Below, piece by piece: positions 60,343 to 64,000 of a stretch of DNA of 64,000 nt. How positions within the stretch are numbered: the first letter of the stretch is position 1; each line of letters opens with the position of its first letter. The stretch is from the NCBI RefSeq assembly GCF_964355755.1, contig NC_092672.1:16614501-16678500 (forward strand), in the 5' to 3' direction. This DNA is from Antedon mediterranea (taxonomy: Eukaryota > Echinodermata > Crinoidea > Comatulida > Antedonidae). The notes below the pieces were generated by a model, which was not told where the DNA came from, made no database searches, and worked only from the letters and a program-made list of their open reading frames with translations. Made by a program: the position numbers and the translations under genes.

Positions 60343-60355
60343 TGACCTTTGACCC
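60343..60355 (-). promoter_or_regulatory. DR1-like nuclear receptor motif
   Basis: TGACCTTTGACCC reads GGGTCAAAGGTCA on the other strand: two AGGTCA-type half-sites one base apart, the arrangement bound by RXR heterodimers and HNF4-type receptors. A third half-site, TGACCT, is at 60333-60338. It is a motif match only. Confidence 0.4.
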
Positions 60356-60492
60356 TTCATATCTCAAAAACGCCCCCTCCCCGTCGCGATCAACATTCCT
60401 ATTCGTATTCTACAGCCAAAATTACCCCAGAAAAAGTACATGAAGTAAATTCTGCAAAAAGTGACACCTACACCTCAAATACGACTGGTCTA
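60354..60492 (-). repeat. Right terminal inverted repeat
   Basis: Reverse complement of the left arm, with shared blocks in the same order. On the + strand it shows CGATCAACA, ATTCGTA, AGAAAAAGT, AAATTCTGCA, AAAAGTGACACCT and CGACTGGTCTA. The similarity fades just inside ATATCTC (60360). Confidence 0.85.
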
Positions 60493-60495
60493 AAA
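60493..60495. other. Target site duplication, right (AAA)
   Basis: Right-hand copy of the AAA duplication. The satellite continues in phase as AAAAACATCAAAGTGC. Confidence 0.75.
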
Positions 60496-63400
60496 AACAT
60501 CAAAGTGCTTAAAATCACATTAGAAACCGTTTTAGACCATTTTGAGCATTTCGATAAAACTTTTCACACAAAAACATTAAAGAGCACAAAATAGCTTAAT
60601 ATCGTATTTAAAAACGTTTTTGACCATTTTGAGCATTTCGACAAAAATTTTTCACACAAAACAGCAAAGTGTACAGAATAGCTTCAAATTGTATTTGGAG
60701 ACGTTTTAGACCTTTTTGTGATTTTCGAAAAAACTTGTTAACATAAAAACACCAAAGTGCTTAGAATAGCTTCAAATCGCATTTTGAGACGTTTTAGACC
60801 ATTCTGTGATTTTCGAAAAAACTTGTTAAGATAAAAACATCAAAGTGCTTAAAATCACATTAGAAACCGTTTTAGACCATTTTGAGCATTTCGATAAAAC
60901 TTTTCACACAAAAACATCAAAGAGCACAAAATAGCTTAATATCGTATTTAAAAACGTTTTTGACCATTTTGAGCATTTCGACAAAAAATTTTCAAACAAA
61001 ACAGCAAAGTGCACAGAATAACTTCAAATCGCATTTGGAGACGTTTTAGACCATTTTGTGATTTTCGAAAAAACTTGTTAACATAAAAACACCAAAGTGC
61101 TTAGAATAGCTTCAAATCGAATTTGGAGACGTTTTAGACCATGTTGTGATTTTCGAAAAAACTTTTTAACATAAAAACACCAAAGTGCTTAGAATGGCTT
61201 CAAATCGCATTTGGAGACATTTTAGACTGTTTTGTGATTTTCGAAAAAACTTAAGATAAAAATATCAAAGTGCTTCAAATCACATTAGAAACCGTTTTAG
61301 ACCATTTTGAGCATTTCGACAAAAATTTTTCACACAAAACAGCAAAGTGTACAGAATAGCTTCAAATCGTATTTGGAGACGTTTTAGACCTTTTTGTGAT
61401 TTTCGAAAAAACTTGTTTACATAAAAACACCAAAGTGCTTAGAATAGCTTCAAATCGCATTTTGAGACGTTTTAGACCATTCTGTGATTTTCCAAAAAAC
61501 TTGTTAACATAAAAACATCAAAGTGCTTCAAATCACATTAGAAACCGTTTTAGACCATTTTGAGCATTTCGACAAAAATTTTTCACACAAAACAGCAAAG
61601 TGTACAGAATAGCTTCAAATCGTATTTGCAGACGTTTTAGACCTTTTTGAGATTTTCGAAAAAACTTGTTAACATAAAAACATCAAAGTGCTTAAAATCA
61701 CATTAGAAACCGTTTTAGACCATTTTGAGCATTTCGATAAAAATTTTCTCACAAAACAGCAATGTGCACAGAATAACTTCAGATCGCATTTGGAGACATT
61801 TTAGACCATTTTGTGTTTTTCGAAAAAACTTGTTAACATAAAAACATCAAAGTGTACAGAATAGCTTCAAATTGCATTTGGAGACGTTTTAGACCATTTT
61901 GTGATTTTCGAAAAAACTTGTTAACATAAAAACACCAAAGTGCTTAGAATAGCTTCAAATCGCATTTTGAGACATTTTAGACCCTTTTGTGATTTTCGAA
62001 AAAACTTGGTTACACAAAAACACCAAAGTGCTTAAAATAGCTTCAAATCGCATTTGGAGACGTTTTAGACCATTTTGTGATTTTCGAAAAAACTTGTTAC
62101 CATAAAAACACCAAAGTGCTTAGAATAGCTTCAAATCGCATTTTGAGACGTTTTAGACCATTCTGTGATTTTCGAAAAAACTTGTTAACATAAAAACATC
62201 AAAGTCCTTAAAATCACATTAGAAACCGTTTTAGACCAATTTGAGCATTTCGATAAAACTTTTCACACAAAAACATCAAAGAGCACAAAATAGCTTAATA
62301 TATTATTTAAAAACGTTTTTGACCATTTTGAGCATTCAAAAAAAAATTTCACACAAAACAGCAAAGTGCACAGAATAACTCCAAATCGCATTTGGAGACG
62401 TTTTAGACCATTTTGTGATTTTCGAAAAAACTTGTTAACATAAAAACACCAAAGTGCTTACAATAGCTTCAAATCGCATTTTGAGACATTTTAGACCCTT
62501 TTGTGATTTTCGAAAAAAACTTGGTTACACAAAAACACCAAAGTGCTTAAAATAGCTTCAAATCGCATTTGGAGACATTTTAGACTATATTGTGATTTTC
62601 GAAAAAACTTGTTAACATAAAAACATCAAAGTGCTTAAAATCACATTAGAAACCGTTTTAGACCATTTTGAGCATTTCGATAAAACTTTTCACACAAAAA
62701 CATCAAAGAGCACAAAATAGCTTAATATCGTATTCAAAAACGTTTTTGACCATTTTGAGCATTTCGACAAAAATTTTTCACACAAAACTGCAAAGTGTAC
62801 AGAATAGCTTCAAATCGTATTTGGAGACGTTTTAGACCTTTTTGTGATTTTCGAAAAAACTTGTTAACATAAAAACACCAAAGTGCTAAGAATAGCTTCA
62901 AATCGCATTTGGAGGCATTTTAGACCATTTTGTGATTTTCGAAAAAACTTGTTAACATAAAAACATCAAAGTGTACAGAATAGCTTCAAATCGCATTTGG
63001 AGACGTTTTAGACCATTTTGTGATTTTCGAAAAAACTTGTTAACATAAAAACATCAAAGTGCTTAAAATCACATTAGAAACCGTTTTAGACCATTTTGAG
63101 CACTTCGATAAAACTTTTCACACAAAAACATCAAAGAGCACAAAATAGCTTAATATCGTAAAAACATCAAAGTGCTTAAAATTCACATTAGAAACCGTTT
63201 TAGACCATTTTGAGCATTTCGATAAAACTTTTCACACAAAAACATCAAAGAGCACAAAATAGCTTAATATCGTATTTAAAAACTTTTTTGACCATTTTGA
63301 GCATTTCGACAAAAAAATTTTCAAACAAAACAGCAAAGTGCACAGAATAACTTCAAATCGCATTTGGAGACGTTTTAGACCATTTTGTGATTTTCGAAAA

Positions 63401-64000
63401 AACTTGTTAACATAAAAACACCAAAGTGCTTAGAATAGCTTCGAATCGCATTTTGAGACATTTTAGACCCTTTTGTGATTTTCGAAAAAACTTGTTTACA
63501 CAAAAACACCAAAGTGCTTAAAATAGCTTCAAATCGCATTTGGAGACATTTTAGACTATTTTGTGATTTTCGAAAAAACTTGTTAACATAAAAACATCAA
63601 AGTGCTTCAAATCACATTAAAAACCGTTTTAGACCATTTTGAGCATTTCGATAAAACTTTTCACAAAAAAACATCAAAGAGCACAAAATAGCTTAATATC
63701 GTATTTAAAAACGTTTTTGATCATTTTGAGCATTTCGAAAAAAAAATTTTCACACAAAACAGCAAAGTGTACAGAATAGCTTCAAATCGTATTTGGAGAC
63801 GTTTTAGACCTTTTTGTGATTTTCGAAAAAAACTTGTTAACATAAAAACACCAAAGTGCTTAGAATAGCTTCAAATCGCATTTGGAGACGTTTTAGACCA
63901 TTTTTTGATTTTCGAAAAAACTTGTTACCATAAAAACACCAAAGTGCTTAGAATAGCTTCAAAAATCATTTTGAGACGTTTTATACCCTTTTGTGATTTT
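60493..64000 (-). repeat. AT-rich satellite, block V (inverted), to window edge
   Basis: Continues block IV in phase after the insertion. The first 600 bp match 26155-26755. Bases 62330-62850 match the block II units at about 41254-41780 and 46951-47490, including CATTCAAAAAAAAA, CTTACAATAGC and GACTATATTGTG variants. Near 63155 it has the ATCGTAAAAACATC fusion also seen at 29831 and 38909. It is cut by the window end. Confidence 0.95.

Larger units (their letters stand above)
56518..60492. mobile_element. Non-autonomous DNA transposon, 3,975 bp, inserted in satellite
   Basis: The ends are inverted: TAGACCAGTCG at 56518 and CGACTGGTCTA ending at 60492. Similarity between the ends extends about 140 bp (roughly 70-75% by eye). 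The flanks are in perfect satellite phase with AAA on both sides, and the empty paralogue at 26151-26160 lacks exactly element plus 3 bp. A 3 bp target duplication occurs in superfamilies such as PIF/Harbinger and CACTA; I cannot assign one. No transposase or any convincing coding region is visible, since the longest frames (up to 103 codons) look random or repeat-derived. The interior holds nested repeats listed separately. Confidence 0.85.

Noticed and set aside
14737-64000. CENP-B box in the satellite
   Set aside because: Monomers contain TTTCGAAAA, which has the TTCG start, but lack the downstream A and CGGG positions of the NTTCGNNNNANNCGGGN motif.
1-64000. CRISPR array or prokaryotic direct-repeat system
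   Set aside because: Repeats are contiguous with no unique spacers, and the SINE and satellites indicate a eukaryote.

Overview
This window is eukaryotic repeat DNA with no gene that I can support. By coordinates, about 23% is a GA-rich minisatellite (1-14636), about 71% is an AT-rich satellite of roughly 77-88 bp monomers (14737-56517 and 60493-64000), and about 6% is a 3,975 bp non-satellite insertion (56518-60492). A 100-N placeholder (14637-14736) separates the minisatellite from the satellite, so their adjacency is an assembly claim. Long satellites, a tRNA-derived SINE with an A-rich tail, a foldback element and the GCGTAGCC-type dispersed fragment suggest an animal, most likely a marine invertebrate. 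The TAGGCCTA-rich stretch near 57.2 kb reminds me of echinoderm-like genomes, but that is only an impression.

Layout. (1) 1-14636: a 19 bp unit, consensus GATAGATCAGCGAGAGAGA, in one orientation throughout, with higher-order periods near 2.6-2.7 kb (clearest: 2,647 bp). (2) 14637-14736: gap. (3) 14737-25318: satellite in + orientation. (4) 25319-47496: the same satellite inverted. (5) 47497-55678: + orientation again. (6) 55679-56517: inverted. (7) 56518-60492: a TIR-bounded insertion carrying nested repeats. (8) 60493-64000: satellite in the inverted orientation, in phase with block 6.

The satellite has several levels. Three diverged monomer types (A and C about 88 bp, B about 77 bp) often form an A-C-B trimer of about 253 bp. 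Monomers are organised into higher-order repeats (1,689 bp in the + blocks; 2,720 or 2,973 bp in the - block, differing by one 253 bp trimer). Larger duplications lie at constant offsets: 9,078 bp inside the - block, 36,645 bp between + blocks, and 30,360 bp across an orientation switch.

The most informative observation is that the 3,975 bp insertion has imperfect TIRs of about 140 bp beginning TAGACCAGTCG, and the window holds its own empty site. The paralogous segment at 25319-26755 matches both flanks (offset 30,360 on the left, 34,338 on the right). The difference of 3,978 bp equals the element plus a 3 bp target duplication. This supports a single DNA-transposon insertion into a pre-existing satellite duplication. 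The element has no recognisable transposase and contains a SINE, a foldback/MITE-like element, and internal direct repeats.
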